Shown: positions 34,395-46,673, counted from the stretch's first letter. The stretch is 64,000 nucleotides of DNA from Nemophila menziesii (GCA_029959085.1 JARWIR010000002.1:62860154-62924153); one strand, 5' to 3'. Numbers and translations: made by a program. Notes: generated by a model not told the origin, from the sequence alone.

Positions 34395-35403
34395 CTATTG
34401 ATTATCCATAGATCCTTCTTGCGGATACTGAGGTAAGGCTTTCTGATCTAATGAATCGGTATAGGCATCTTGAGCAGGTTGTTGTGGGGGAGCAGGTCTA
34501 TTCTGATATTGATTTTGATATTGACCTCTCTGTTGGAAAGAGTTGTTCTGGGGGCGCGGGTTATAATGACCAGGATTGGCAGCCCCTTGTGGATTTGAAT
34601 ACTGCATACCCGGATGGTTTCGGTTACCCCATCGGTTGGATATAAAGTAAACAGATTGCGGATTTGATTCGCACTCTTCCCATGTATGATCATTAACTCC
34701 ACATTGTTGACAAACATGTGCTTCTTGTACTACTTTTGTAGAGGCTAAATTCTTTTCCATTGCTATCTTCAGCTCCTTGATTTGATTTTCTAATGCGGAT
34801 ATTTGAGCTGAGGTCGCAGTTTCTGCATCCAAACGATGTGTTCCTCGGGTTTTTGCTACAGAAGCTCGCGTTGAAGGCCAACTTCTTTCTTGTTCCATAA
34901 TATTCTCTAACACCTCGGAAGCTTCATTGTAATTCATGGACACAAAATTACCCTTTCCAATGTTATCCACCTTCTCTCTACCTTTATCATTAAGACCTTC
35001 ATAGAACATAGCAAGTTGTAGAGCAGGTGTATAACCATGGAGTGGACATCTAGTTAATTTTTGTTGAAACCTTGTCCATGCTTCTCCCACTGTTTCTCCA
35101 TCTTCTTGGCAAAATCTTGCAATCTCGGTTTGATCTTTAAGTCTCATGCTCTTCGGATAAAATCGGTTAAAGAACGCGGCTTGAAGTTCTCTCCAAGAGT
35201 GAATGGTTCCATGTGGTTGTCTTTCTAGCCAATCGCTAGCTCTTCCGGTCAAGAAAAACGAAAACATATGTTGCTCGCGTGTAATGCGAGGAGTAATGTA
35301 GGCATCACAAATCTGCATGAACTTCTGAATCGCTTTTACCGGATCTTGAATTGTTGTACCAGTATAGAGTCCGAAACTTTGAAATTGACTGAGCATACCC
35401 GGA
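34395..35403 (-). pseudogene. Athila-like gag, main part
   Basis: Contains the Retrotrans_gag fold (PF03732) at roughly residues 20-130: PVKAIQKFMQICDAY, ASDWLERQPHGTIHSWREL, AAFFNRFYP, ARFCQEDGETVGEAWTRFQQ and HGYTPALQLAMFYEGL. A CCHC knuckle, CQQCGVNDHTWEEC, follows near residue 228, then an Asn/Gln-rich tail. It is the continuation of 42715-43047: if the 7.3-kb nested element and one TCGGG repeat are removed, the reading frame is continuous. Ends in TAG at 34395-34397, beyond which the same phase stays open. Confidence 0.9.
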
Positions 35404-35408
35404 TCGGG
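35404..35408. other. Left target-site duplication (TCGGG) of the nested element
   Basis: TCGGG here and at 42710-42714 flank the nested element exactly. It belongs to the gag codons of the outer element. Confidence 0.9.
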
Positions 35409-36134
35409 TGGTGTGGCCTAAGGTGTGATAAAAAGATATATAATTTAGATGCAAATAAACACCCTAAGCTAACACGGTACTGCAAGTATTACAGGACGTA
35501 TGCAAGTTTTAATGATAAGAAGATTCGTTCCTCAGGGACTGACGAAAGTTAGAGGGAACTTATGCAAATTATCAAGTGCAGATATAAAAGATAGAAAGAT
35601 AATACGCAAAGAAAGAAAAGGAAAATAGATTTTTATTTGGTTTTTAAATAATAAACTAAACTAATAAACTAAAGACTGAAACTAAATAAAAGCAAAGAAA
35701 AGAAGATAGTATGAAATATATAACTTAGGTTTTACTAGTATGCACTAATCCTTCTAATTCTATCTATTAGATCTAATTTATAAGGGAGAATATTAGCTCT
35801 TGGTATACTTAGTCAAGATTCTAAATTCCCATACGTTAGACCTTGAGAGCGACTAAGGGGCTACGTCACAACCAAGAAGTTTTTTATCTTAGGGTTATCA
35901 AACGCCACTAAGGTCCTAAGCAAATACTGCAATCCTGGTGATATGGTGGATAAAACAAACCCTAATGACTATCTAGTTAGAATCATGTTTTGTCAGAACT
36001 AATATCGACACTAGACATTATGTGGTGGTTCAATAGTTAAACACCCTGTCAAGGAGACCATCTAACTACTATTAAAACAATCCTAAAGTGATCAGTTCTA
36101 GGAGAGACAATAAATCAAAACACATAAACACATA
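35409..36134 (-). repeat. LTR fragment of the nested element (3' LTR outer part)
   Basis: Matches the first ~725 bp of the complete LTR at 37146-38719, starting tggtgtggcctaaggtgtga. It stops abruptly at cacataaacacataaac, where gag sequence begins. Confidence 0.9.
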
Positions 36135-37145
36135 AACGATATCTTGGATGGCACCATCGATTCTTCATAATCATGGATGGTTCCATCCAAGATGTCGTGG
36201 GAAGTTGTGTCTCTAGTGGTAACTCGATTTCGCTTGTAGCATTACACTCCTCTGGCAATCCATTCATCTCTTTAGTTTCTAATCTTCGTTTGTTAGAAAG
36301 AATGTCCTTCATGAATTGACCGTATTTTGACATTCTTGTGAGAGCTTCTACAAACGGGATGCTGATCTTTAACTTGGTCACCATGTCAACGAACTTCTTG
36401 AATTCCAGGTCATTGTCCTTTCTGACACGTGAAGGGAATGGTGGAGGAGGGCATGTGTTGGTTACCACTGGGCTCTCTTTCTTTTCTGGTGTCTTCTTTT
36501 GGACACTTTTTTGTTCAACCACTTCTTCGACCTTATCTTCTGTTGTTTCTTCTCCCCCGTTTTTGGAATAGGGACTGGTTCTGGTTCTGGTCTTGGTGGA
36601 GGTAGTTGTTTTCCACTTCCTAATTCAACTGCATGACAAACTTTGTTTGCTGGAGCACTAGTATCACTTCGGAGTTGCCTTTCTGCAATGATTTGAGTTT
36701 TATTCACCATTTGTGACACTGACTGCACCATCTTCATAAGCGCATTCTGTGAGTTTTGAGATTCATGCTGGCTATTCTCCATCTTTTCAATTAGGTTCAT
36801 CATCTTAGCCATGCTTGAATTCAAACTTGAAGGTTGTTCTTGTATGGTTTTCTACATTGAATAAGGAGGTGGTTCTTGATAAGTTTCATTATAAATTGGC
36901 GCTTCTCGATAGATAGGTTGTGGAGTATAATAAGCTTGTGGTCGTGGTTAATAATAATCGTCATAATAATGGTTATTATGATTATAATTCTGTTGATCTC
37001 CGACCCAATTGAAACTTTGTGGGGGTTGATAGTCAGCGTAATTTCCTTGGGATTGATAACAACCATCATAATAATGGTCTCTTTGATAAGGCATGAAGGA
37101 AATTGAGGCTGGATTGTTCATGCAATATTTCCACGAGTGATCTCT
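36135..37145 (-). pseudogene. Athila-like gag fragment of the nested element
   Basis: On the minus strand from 37140 leftwards: DHSWKYCMNNPASISFMPYQ (end of a zinc knuckle and its follow-up), a Tyr/Asn-rich stretch, NSSMAKMMNLIEKMENSQHE, then, after frame changes near 36525, CPPPPFPSRVRKDNDLEFKK, FVDMVTKLKISIPFVEALT and YGQFMKDILSNKRRLETKEM, the linker before protease in Athila polyproteins. The protease itself is absent. Several stops and frameshifts. A second copy of the linker is at 41880-42216. Confidence 0.85.
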
Positions 37146-38719
37146 TGATGTGGCCTAAGGTGTGATAAAAAGATATATAATTTAGATGAAAATAAACACC
37201 CTAAGCTAACACGGTACTGCAAGTATTACATGACATATGCAAGTTTTAATGATAAGAAGATTCATTCCTCATGGACTGACGAAAGTTAGAGAGAACTTAT
37301 GCAAATTATCAAGTGTAGATATAAAAGATAGAAAGATAATACGCAAAGAAAGAAAAGGAAAATAGATTTTTATTTGGTTTTTAAATAATAAACTAAACTA
37401 ATAAACTAAAGACAGAAACTAAATAAAATCAAAGAAAAGAAGATAGTATGAAAGATATAACTTAGGTTTTACTAGTATGCACTAATCCTTCTAATTCTAT
37501 CTATTAGATCTAATTTATAAGGGAGAATATTAGCACTTGGTATACTTAGGCAGGATTCTAAATTCCCATACCTTAGACCTTGAGAGCGACTAAGGGGGCT
37601 ACGGCACAACCAAGAAGTATTTTATCTTAGGGTTATCAAACGCCACTAAGGCCCTAAGCAAATACTGCAATCCTGGTGATATGGTGGTTAAAACAAACCC
37701 TAATGACTATCTAGTTAGAATCATGTTTTGTCAGAACTAATATCGACACTAGACGTTATGTGGTTGTTAAATAGTTAAACACCCTGTCAAGGAGACCATC
37801 TAACTACTATTAAGGTAATCCTAAACGTTGCACACCGCAAGGAAAACATACATTAAATCAAAACACATAATCAAATATGTAGTAAGTAGCTAATATCAGA
37901 TTAAAACATATAATTCCCAAAGAAACTTAGATAGAAGAATTAGAATTCATAGATTATAAATTATGCAAAACCTAAGCTAATAGAATTAGTTCATACAAAG
38001 AAAAGAAGAGAAAAGAATTACAAAATAAGAGGTTGAAGGAGACATAATTGTTGCACAGCTCCTTCCAAACTTCTTTTCTTGTGTTGCAGCTTCCTCTTGG
38101 CCTTAAGTTCTGGCCAAGGATGATTTTAGAGTGTTAAAAAGCTGTATTTATAGGGTATAGGAAGACCTAATTCGTTTTCTTGAAGGAGAAGGAAAGTAAT
38201 GGACTCCTAGCCCAACTCAAATTCGTAAGGAAATAAAGATAAACACTGCTGAACCGTTTTGAGCATATCTTCTTCATTATTGGCCGGTTTGAGCTCCATA
38301 AGATACCAAAAGAATCGCAACAGAATTATCTTGACCATAAAGAAGGAAATTACCAAAATCGGCCTATTTCTTAGGTAAAAACGCATATCTTTAGACGTGT
38401 ATGCAGAATCTCAGATTTAGGCAGCTTTTCCTTTTCCATCTTTTTAGCTTTTGTTTCCTTATCTCCAATTACCATGCAAATCTCTTTCCATATCTTGTAT
38501 TCTTTGACTTGGACTCTAATTAATCTCCATAATTATCTTTAAAGCTTCACACTAAATAAACAATTAAACCCAATATGCTCTAAAAATATTATGTTACTAA
38601 ATCAAGACTCAAAATAGGAAAGTGCACTAAATTAAGCTAAGATCGACCTATAAACTAATAAATACGCCTAAAATGATGTCTCTGGAGTATATTATATTAT
38701 CACAAATGAGGAGACATCA
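37146..38719 (-). repeat. Complete LTR of the nested element
   Basis: 1574 bp from tgatgtggcctaaggtgtga to aatgaggagacatca on the plus strand, TG...CA in both orientations. It is related to, but distinct from, the outer element's LTR (about 53 bp longer and diverged in the central part near 37815-37850). Its outer flank is gag sequence preceded by tctct; its inner flank is the polypurine side (agacccccaactcaaag), as expected for a 3' LTR on the minus strand. Confidence 0.9.
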
Positions 38720-40160
38720 AGACCCCCAACTCAAAGTCGTATCGTCTCGATACAATAAAAGTAAAGAACAGTAGGGTAGTCAAGAAGAAGAACTAGGAGG
38801 AGAATAAGAACAAAACATAATGAATGATCCTAGAGCAAAATATCTAAAAAGTCTCATGTAATAGTGCTCAAGAAATAATGCACAAATATGCTTAATATAC
38901 ATGTAATCAACAATCCATAAATTCAAGTTAAGATTAATTTCGCAATGCCAGAAGGAGAGGATGATAACTTAGTTCAGGTTAATGGCTATAGGTTGTTCAT
39001 AGGTCCTAATATAGCATCCAATGATCCACTCACCTATTTACCTAATAGCTCAATTGTTTCTCCACCAAGCAGTTAGAAATCCTAAGGTCTTGGGATATAA
39101 TTTGGCTTAGGGACGGTATGATATATTTGGATAATGAAAAGTGAGCTTTTGGCTCTCTCCTCACTAGCCATCAACGAATCGCCCTAGAGCTTGAGTTTTC
39201 ACTCGACGATGTTTCTCACTCAACCCAATTTATTGATGCTTTTGATTTGCATCCCCAATAAATCCCAAATAAAGCCTTTGATGATATAAAATCCACTTTG
39301 CCGGTCCAAATATATAATTTCTTTTCAAATCAATTTTTTTCTTTTGTATAGCTATGATTCTCTTTTGATGTTGAGATATCACACTATTTTCTTTCATATA
39401 TATATTCTTTTTATGCCCTTGTTGGCAAATTTAGCTCGTGGCTTCTTTTTCATTCACTATTACCCCCGCAAAGGGTTACAATAATAACAATTTCATCATC
39501 AATAAAATCACAAATATAATTCCCAATTCCCAAAGTTCCCTAATGATGAAACCCACCACCCCAAACTCAAGCTCTAAAACGAGTTGTCTCAGGTTTTGCG
39601 ATTCGAGTGCGGGTCATATAGATAAGTCCTAAAAACTAGGGTATGGATTATAATGTGTTTCAAATAAAAGGCTTTAGAAAGGCTCAGAGGGGCTAAGACG
39701 GATAATTAACAATAATATCAAACAAAAGGGTGAGAAAGTCTAAAGGCTTCAAGTGTTTTATCATGAAAGAACTGCCTTAGTCATTTTTCTAACTACCGGA
39801 TTTCGTTACGTTTTCATTATTAGTTCATAGATAAGCGGGTTTTCAACTAATTTCAAACCTCACGTTCTACACACCAAATAACTCTCCCTAAGTTTCAAAG
39901 TGACTTCTTAGCATTGCTCATTAACTTTTCTATCTTTTATTTCCTGTTTTCATACATGCATCTAAACATATTTGTAACATCTTTCAAAAACATACTACTT
40001 ACTATCATTAACTTAATTAAATCATGCTCAATAGGTACATTCAAAGATATTCTATGCCTAATTCAACCCAAAAATTTTAAATTTTATGAAAAACACAAAA
40101 AGGAAGATGAGGACAACGAATCCCCACCCCCAACTCAAAAATGAGCCGTGTCCCCACGAC
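38720..40160 (-). other. 3' untranslated region of the nested element
   Basis: Homologous to 29096-30600 of the outer element (shared blocks: gagcttttggct, tcaacaaatcgccctagagc-type sequence, cggtccaaatata, gtgcgggtcatat, aatgagccgtgtccccacga). Minus-strand polypurine tract next to the LTR. No credible ORF. Confidence 0.8.
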
Positions 40161-40830
40161 TCGAAAAAGACTCAATAAAATTTAAAATTAGCATACATAT
40201 TGCACATAAAGAAATGGTAGCGAAGAAAGAAAACATACTCTTCGAGGCTTTTACCTCGCCTTATCGATACTCGGATTAAATTTAATGTATCTACTTCACC
40301 CAACTTCTTATTCGCTTTTCGTTCAGGACACGTGATCATAATAGGATATTGCATTATATAACGTCATGGGAGAGATCGAAAATTCATATCACTTCCTCAT
40401 AGATCAACTGTGCCACATCTTCTTCTTCTCCTCACACAATACAATTCACAAACAACCCCATCATTCCAAATCTCCACGAATCTTCTTGTATTCTCCTTCA
40501 ACTTCTTCTTCAAATACTATCTTATAAGAAAAAGGTAGTTCCTTTAATTGTTACTTCGGAGAAGCTATAAGGGCCCTTGAAGCTTTCTCTTTTTCTTTGG
40601 GTATAAGGTCTTTGATTTGTAGAGGTTGTGTTGTTTTCTTCACTAAAGTTAGAACCTTTTTGCTCATTGAATCAACACAGCTAGCTAACCTCTATTCTCT
40701 TGACTTGTTTTACCCTTTGAATAAGAACTAGGACTTTTCTCACTTGATTTCTTCTCACTTAAATCCAATACCTTGAGTCTCTTCACCTCCCATACAGTAG
40801 ATAATGTTCATGTTTTCTTAATCATCTCAC
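40161..40830 (-). pseudogene. Decayed env-position ORF of the nested element
   Basis: Minus-strand translation gives PIMITCPERKANKKLGE near 40330-40280, matching PTMITCLVRKANLTLGE of the outer ORF. The region then jumps from the equivalent of about 31130 to about 31545 in the outer element, so ~400 bp of the domain is deleted. Frameshifts are frequent. Confidence 0.8.
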
Positions 40831-41249
40831 TTGACCCCCAACTCAAAGTTTTAACCACTCTTGAAATTTGAAACTTTTGATTATTGGTTGTACAAGCTTA
40901 ATTTGGGTTAGGAAAGGTGATTTGATGATGATTCTCTATGTGGGTAAGATGGATTCTTCATGGATTGGTATGGATTTAAGAAATTGTAGGATGAATTTCT
41001 GAAATTTAAGCTTTTGATTCTTTGATTCAAGGTGTTTTTGTATGATATGGGTGGTTGAATCTTCCTTGTAATGGTGTGGAGAATATATTGGATGTGTTTT
41101 GATTGTGATTGGGTAGTGTTTTGATGATTAGTGAAGGTTTTTATGAGCTTCAATGGAGTTGGGAGAGTTTTGGAGAAGAGAAGTAGGCTTAAGTTTTATA
41201 ACATTCGGAATTAAAAAGCTTCATACCTCTTTTATAACCTTAGACCCGT

Positions 41250-41650
41250 TTTCTCTTTCTGGCGGCTCGTGCGGACCATGCTGCGGACCATGGGGTGTAC
41301 TGCGGGGTACACCGCAGCATCTGATGGTCGAATTTTTTACCCACTGGATAATACCCGTGGTACAACCCCGTGGCACGTGTTTTTGCTCTACGGACCATGG
41401 CGCGGTGTACCGCGGGGGTAGTCCGTGGCTTCTACGTCAAAATACCCGTGGCACCTACCCCGTGGCACGTGTTGACCTGCGGACCAGGGCACGGTGCATG
41501 GGATAGTCCGCGGGGCAATTTTTCCCGGTTTCTGGACACGACCCGTGACTCCACCCGTGGTACGGGTTTTGACCCTGCGGACCATACCTGCGGACTAGGG
41601 GTAGTCCGCGGGGGTAGTCCGCGCAGGGTCTTTCTTCGCTCCGAAAAAGT
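41250..41650. repeat. GC-rich repeat block of the nested element
   Basis: Same short words as 32290-32740: tgcggacca, gtaccgcgggggtagtccg, acccgtggcac. It lies in the same position, between the protease side and the env-position ORF. Overlapping frames on both strands (for example 41153-41506 and 41370-41666) are by-products of GC richness. Confidence 0.8.
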
Positions 41651-41879
41651 TTCCTCGCGTCCCTAACTCGATTTCTCCAATTCCTACACACCAAAAACAC
41701 TAATACCTTCCTCAAATATGCAATATCAACTAAAATTAACTAAATAAACATAAATTAAAAACTAAAAACATAAAAATAAAATAAAAAACTACGGGTTGTC
41801 TCCCGTACAGCACTTTTCTTTAACGTCTTTCAAAGTTAGACGTGTTACCTCGATTATGAATGAAGAAATTTCCACCCTT

Positions 41880-42216
41880 TGCCTCTAATTCCCACAAACT
41901 TTTCAGCTCGATTCTTCATAATCATGGATGGTGCCATCCAATATGTCGTGGGAAGTGGTGTCTTTTGTGGTAACTCGATTTCACTTGTAGCATTACACTC
42001 CTCTGGCAATCCATTCATCTCTTTAGTTTCGAATCTTCGTTTGTTATAAAGAATGTCCTTCATGAATTGACCGTATTTTGACATTCTTGTGAGAGCTTCT
42101 ACAAACGGGATGCTGATCTTTAACTTGGTCACCATGTCAACGAACTTCTTGAATTCCAGGTCATTGTCCTTTCTGACACGTGAAGGGAATGGTGGAGGAG
42201 GGCATGTGTTGAGCAT
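41880..42216 (-). pseudogene. Athila gag-protease linker fragment (second copy)
   Basis: Reads CPPPPFPSRVRKDNDLEFKK, KLKISIPFVEALTRMSKYGQ and KDILYNKRRFETKEMNGLPE on the minus strand, nearly identical to 36140-36460. It is joined on its right directly to an LTR end fragment (at 42216/42217), so gag N-terminus, PBS and the rest of the LTR were deleted there. On the left it runs into ~70 bp of spacer leading to the GC-rich block. Confidence 0.85.
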
Positions 42217-42709
42217 AAGGAAATAAAGATAAACACTGATGGACCGTTTTGAGCATATCGTCTTCGTTATCGGTCGGTTTGAGCTCCATAAGATACCAAA
42301 AGAATCGCAACAGAATTATCTTGACCCTATAGAAGGAAATTACCAAACTCGGCCTATTTCTTAGGTAAAAACGCATATCTTTAGACGTGTATGCAGAATC
42401 TCAGATTTAGGTAGCTTTTCCTTTTCCATCTTTTTAGCTTTTGTTTCCTTATCTCCAATTACCATGCAAATCTCTTTCCATATCTTGTATTCTTTGACTT
42501 GGACTCTAATTAATCTCCATAATTATCTTTAAAGCTTCACACTAAATAAACAATTAAACCCAATATGCTCTAAAAATATTATGTTACTAAATCAAGACTC
42601 AAAATAGGAAAGTGCACTAAATTAAGCTAAGATCGACTTATAAACTAATAAATACGCCTAAAATGATGTCTCTGAAGTATATTATATTATCACAAATGAG
42701 GAGACATCA
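42217..42709 (-). repeat. LTR end fragment of the nested element
   Basis: Matches the last ~490 bp of the complete LTR (38227-38719), ending aatgaggagacatca, followed by the right target duplication TCGGG (42710-42714). Confidence 0.9.
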
Positions 42710-42714
42710 TCGGG

Positions 42715-43047
42715 TCTGAATTTGATATTCGGAATCTCAGGAGGGCGGTAACCGATGGGTTGAACATGGAATGGTACATTAAGGCCAGGAAGGTCTTGTT
42801 CAACTCGGTTTTGTTGATTATTAAGGTTATTCTGCCCATTACCTCCTCCTGCTGGTAATTGTACACCAGGTGGTGGATCTTGTTGTTGTCCACCTGGTTG
42901 ATTATTCTGCGTTCCACCAAGGGGTGGTCCAAGTGGTGGATCTTGGGCTGCCATTACTTTTCTTAAGGCTCTTTCCTCACGAACTCGTTTGTTGTAAGGT
43001 CTGAAGCTCCTCTCAAGCTCCGATAAAGGAGGCCAAGAATTAAACAC
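42715..43047 (-). pseudogene. Athila-like gag N-terminal part
   Basis: Starts MFNSWPPLSELERSFRPYNK with a second possible start at MAAQDPPLG, then a Pro/Gly/Gln/Asn-rich stretch and PIGYRPPEIPNIKFRPD. The frame continues at 35403 once the nested element is removed (IKFRPD then PGMLSQF). It lies ~130 bp downstream of the primer-binding site, the normal place for gag. Confidence 0.85.
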
Positions 43048-43177
43048 TATGAAACCTGAAAAAGACTAAAGCAAACCACAAGCGTAAATCTGGAAAAAAA
43101 AACTAAAAACTGAAAAGTAAAAACTAATTAAAAACTACTACTCGAAATAGATAACCCACACGCTAATGAGACACAAG

Positions 43178-43195
43178 TCCCCGGCAGCGGCGCCA
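43178..43195 (-). other. Primer-binding site of tRNA-Asp type
   Basis: On the minus strand TGGCGCCGCTGCCGGGGA lies 6 nt after the 5' LTR. It complements the 3' end of plant tRNA-Asp (TCCCCGGCAACGGCGCCA) with one mismatch, a primer used by many Athila-type gypsy elements. It fixes the element's minus orientation. Confidence 0.85.
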
Positions 43196-43201
43196 AAAAC
43201 T

Positions 43202-44722
43202 TGGTGGTTCCTAGGGTGTGATAAAAATAAGATTAAAATCAGCCAAGAAACTACGCACTCTCACCCTAGACAGGCACAGTACAGCAAGTATTACAGGACG
43301 TATGCAAGTTTTAGTTAGTAAGTTGAGTTCGTTCTCAGGGACTAAAGTGTGTTAATCGCGTGAGTAGGAATATTGAGTAAAAGTAAATAATTAAAAGACA
43401 GAAAATAAAAGCAAATAGAATTCGAAATTAATAAACTAAAACTAAGAAAATAAAGACAATAAAGTAAAAGATAAGAAATATGAGTTGAGAAGTATAGCTT
43501 AGGTTTTGCTAGTATGCACTAATCCTTCTAATTCTATCTATAAATCTAGTTAATAAGAGAGAATATTAGCTCTTGGTATACTTAGTCAGGATTCTAAATT
43601 CCCATACCTTAGACCTTGAGAGCGACTAAGGGGGCTACGGCACAACCAAGAAGTGTTTTATCTTAGGGTTATCAAACGCCACTAAGGCCCTAAGCAAATA
43701 CTTCAATCCTGGTGATATGGTGGTTAAAACAAACCCTAATGACTATCTAGTTAGAATCATTTTTGTCAGAACTAATATCGACACTAGACATTATGTGGTG
43801 GTTCAATAGTTAAACACCTTGTCAAGGAGACCATTTAACTACTATTAAAACAATCCTAAAGTGATCAGTTCTAGGAGAGACAATAAATCAAAACACATAA
43901 ACAAATATAAAGTAAGTAGTTAATATCAGATTAAAACATATAATTCCCAAAGAAACTTAGATAGAAGAATTAGAATTCATAGATTATACATTATGCAAAA
44001 CCCAAGCTATGGGAGGTTTAGTTCATACCTAAAGGAAATAAACTAAAAGAAATTACAAAAGACATCATCTTGCTCTCTACAATAACTAAGAATTAATTAT
44101 AAGGTTTTAAACTAAGCAAGGATTAATTTACAAGTGATATAAGGGTTTATTTATAGGTTTTTAGAAGACCTAATTCGTTTTCTTGAGGAAGAGGTAAGGT
44201 ATTGGACTTCTAGCCCAACTCAAATTCGTATGGAAATAAAGATAAACACTGCTAGACCGTTTTGAGCATATCTTCTTCGTTATTGGTCGGTTTGAGCTCC
44301 ATAATATACCAAAAGAATCGCAACAGAATTATCTTGACCCTAAAAAAGGAAGTCACCAAAATCGGCCAATTTCTTAGGTAAAAACGCATATCTTTGGACG
44401 TGTATGCAGAATCCCAGATTTAGGCAGCTTTTCCTTTTCCATCTTTTTAGCTTTTATTTCCTTATCTCCAATTACCATGCAAATCTCTTTTCATAAGTTG
44501 TTGTCTTTGACTTGGACTCCAATTAAGCTCCATAATTATCTTTAAAGCTACACACTAAATAAACAATTAAACCCAATATGCTCTAAAAATAATAAATATA
44601 CAAATCAAGACTCAAAATAGGAAAGTGCACTAAAACTCAAGAAAATCGACATTATTGACTTCTAAATCACTTAAAATGATGTCTCATCCTAACATTAATC
44701 TATCACAAATGAGGAGACATCA
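43202..44722 (-). repeat. Athila-like 5' LTR
   Basis: Partner of 27575-29095, same length, ending on the plus strand with aatgaggagacatca before cctaattttctac, where duplication copy 2 resumes. Confidence 0.93.
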
Positions 44723-45465
44723 CCTAATTTTCTACATAGTTGGTTATTCAGTTAATTACTGTTGTGTAGCTTATTATATAGAACTTTCATAATTTTCAGT
44801 TAGATCCTTTAAAAGTTTCAATTTCGAAACCTATATGTTATATTTAAAACTTTGTAAGTTAAAAATTCTATTTGCTTTTAAAATATACGTAATTACATAC
44901 AAAATGAAATGGAGTATTGTTTATAATGTATTATCTTCGAATTAAATAGTTTTTTATCATTTTATTATAGGTAAAATAATAAATAAACATAAAATATAAA
45001 TTTAGCCCATTTTCACTATGTATTAAACAAAAAAAAGTTAATATACCTTTTTGTTTAAACAAATTAAAATAGTCACCTAGATTAAATATTAATTCTTAAA
45101 ATATACCCTTAAGGTTAAAAAATCCACATTATTTTTTTTGTAAAATTAAAAAATTTATAGAACAAACTTAATTGTCCTCATAGTGGTACTAACCTATCAA
45201 CTCCCCTTACATAAAAAAAATTCAATCTTCATTGCACAAACACCCATAAAGCATATAGATTTTTGTTATTTAGATTTTTAATTTCATTTACCTTTCTAAT
45301 TGAATTTAGTTTTCAGTATATGGATTTGAGTTTGATATATAATTAGATATATATTATATATATATATATATATATTGGAGAAGGGCCAATGACCCGAAAT
45401 ATATCCTATTTCCCTCTATATATTTTAACATTTGAATCAAAATTTTATTCTTTCTAGCCATTAGA

Positions 45466-45861
45466 TCTAATTCAATTAATGGTTAAGATTGTATAAATTA
45501 GATCAACACTCTGAAATGTCTTGATCTTCGTCTATATTTTTCAGCCGTTAGATTATATGTGGGTCATTTTATTATAATTTATTTAGTTTTAATTATATGT
45601 TGGCCATTTTATTATAATTTATTTATTTTTAATATAATTAATTAATTTCCACAATTTTTTGGATACAAAATACAAAATATTAATATTCTTAATAATAAAA
45701 TTCTAGCAAAAAAGATTTAATAATAAGATTTTAGTTTTTTTTAGTTTGTTTTTATCTCAAAAAATATTTATTTATTTGGTGTTTAATTTTTTTTTTTAAA
45801 TTAAAATTTTTTAAAGTTCCTTTAGACATTAGTTTATACCTAGTGTATATATATATTTACT

Positions 45862-45906
<45 letters not shown>

Positions 45907-46638
45907 ATGATATTATTGTTTTCAAAGACTAATTATAAGAATGTTTGTCTTGTTGGGTTGCCTCATCCCTGATCACCAGATTCCCTCCTGGGATCAATTC
46001 TTCACCCTGTTTCATAAAAATAAAAAGTATTCAAAACAAATAATAACTTATAAATTAAAAAATTTACTTACATAAAAAACCACCTGGTATAGCATATCCC
46101 GAATTCGGGAATACCTCCTCGACCCCGCTCCACTCTTGTTTTTTTGTTTTTGTCAATTCTTTTTATTTTCTTCTGCTTGATGCTGAAAAAATTTAAAATT
46201 CAATTATTAATACAAACTATTATAATTTAAGATATATAAGATCTAATTTAATCTATGGTCAAGATTTTATAAATTAGATCAACACTCTGAAATATCTTAA
46301 TTTAGGTCTATATTTTAAGCTGTTAGATTATATGTGGGCTATTTTATTATCATTTATTTATTTTTAATTATATGTGGGTCATTTTATTATAATTTATTTA
46401 TTTTTAATACAATTAACTGAATTCCACAATTTTTTTGGATACAAAATACAATATAGTAATATTCTTAATAATAAAATTTTAGCAAAAAAGAATTAATAAT
46501 AAGATTTTTAGTTTTTTTAGTTTGTTTTTATCTAAAAACTATTTATTTATTTGATGTTCAATTTTTTTTTTAAATTAAAATTTTTCAAAGTACCTTTAGG
46601 CACGGTTTTATACCTAGTGTATATATATATATATATAC

Positions 46639-46673
<35 letters not shown>

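Larger units (their letters stand above)
35409..42709 (-). mobile_element. Nested, chimeric Athila-like element
   Basis: 7301 bp inserted in the outer gag with a perfect 5-bp target duplication. Plus-strand order: LTR start fragment (35409-36134), gag fragment (36135-37145), complete LTR (37146-38719), 3' UTR, decayed env-position ORF, GC-rich spacer, gag-linker fragment (41880-42216), LTR end fragment (42217-42709). This fits two related elements: one inserted at TCGGG, a second inserted in its gag at 37146, and two deletions that removed the rest. All coding parts point to the minus strand. Confidence 0.85.
27575..44722 (-). mobile_element. Athila-like Ty3/gypsy retrotransposon with nested insertion
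   Basis: Two direct LTRs of 1521 bp each (27575-29095 and 43202-44722) bound the element, with near-identical 5-bp flanks (cctac at 27570-27574, cctaa at 44723-44727). Copy 1 of the segmental duplication has the unoccupied site near 8688. On the minus strand the order is 5' LTR, PBS, gag, protease, a spacer and an env-position ORF, as in Athila elements. RT, RNase H and the integrase core are missing. Without the inserted element at 35409-42709 it would be about 9.8 kb. LTRs differ by a few percent in the stretch compared, so insertion is not very recent. Confidence 0.92.

Noticed and set aside
41153..41715. Several overlapping frames of 65-117 residues on both strands
   Set aside because: They result from the scarcity of stops in the GC-rich block; the related block at 32290-32740 does not keep the same frames.
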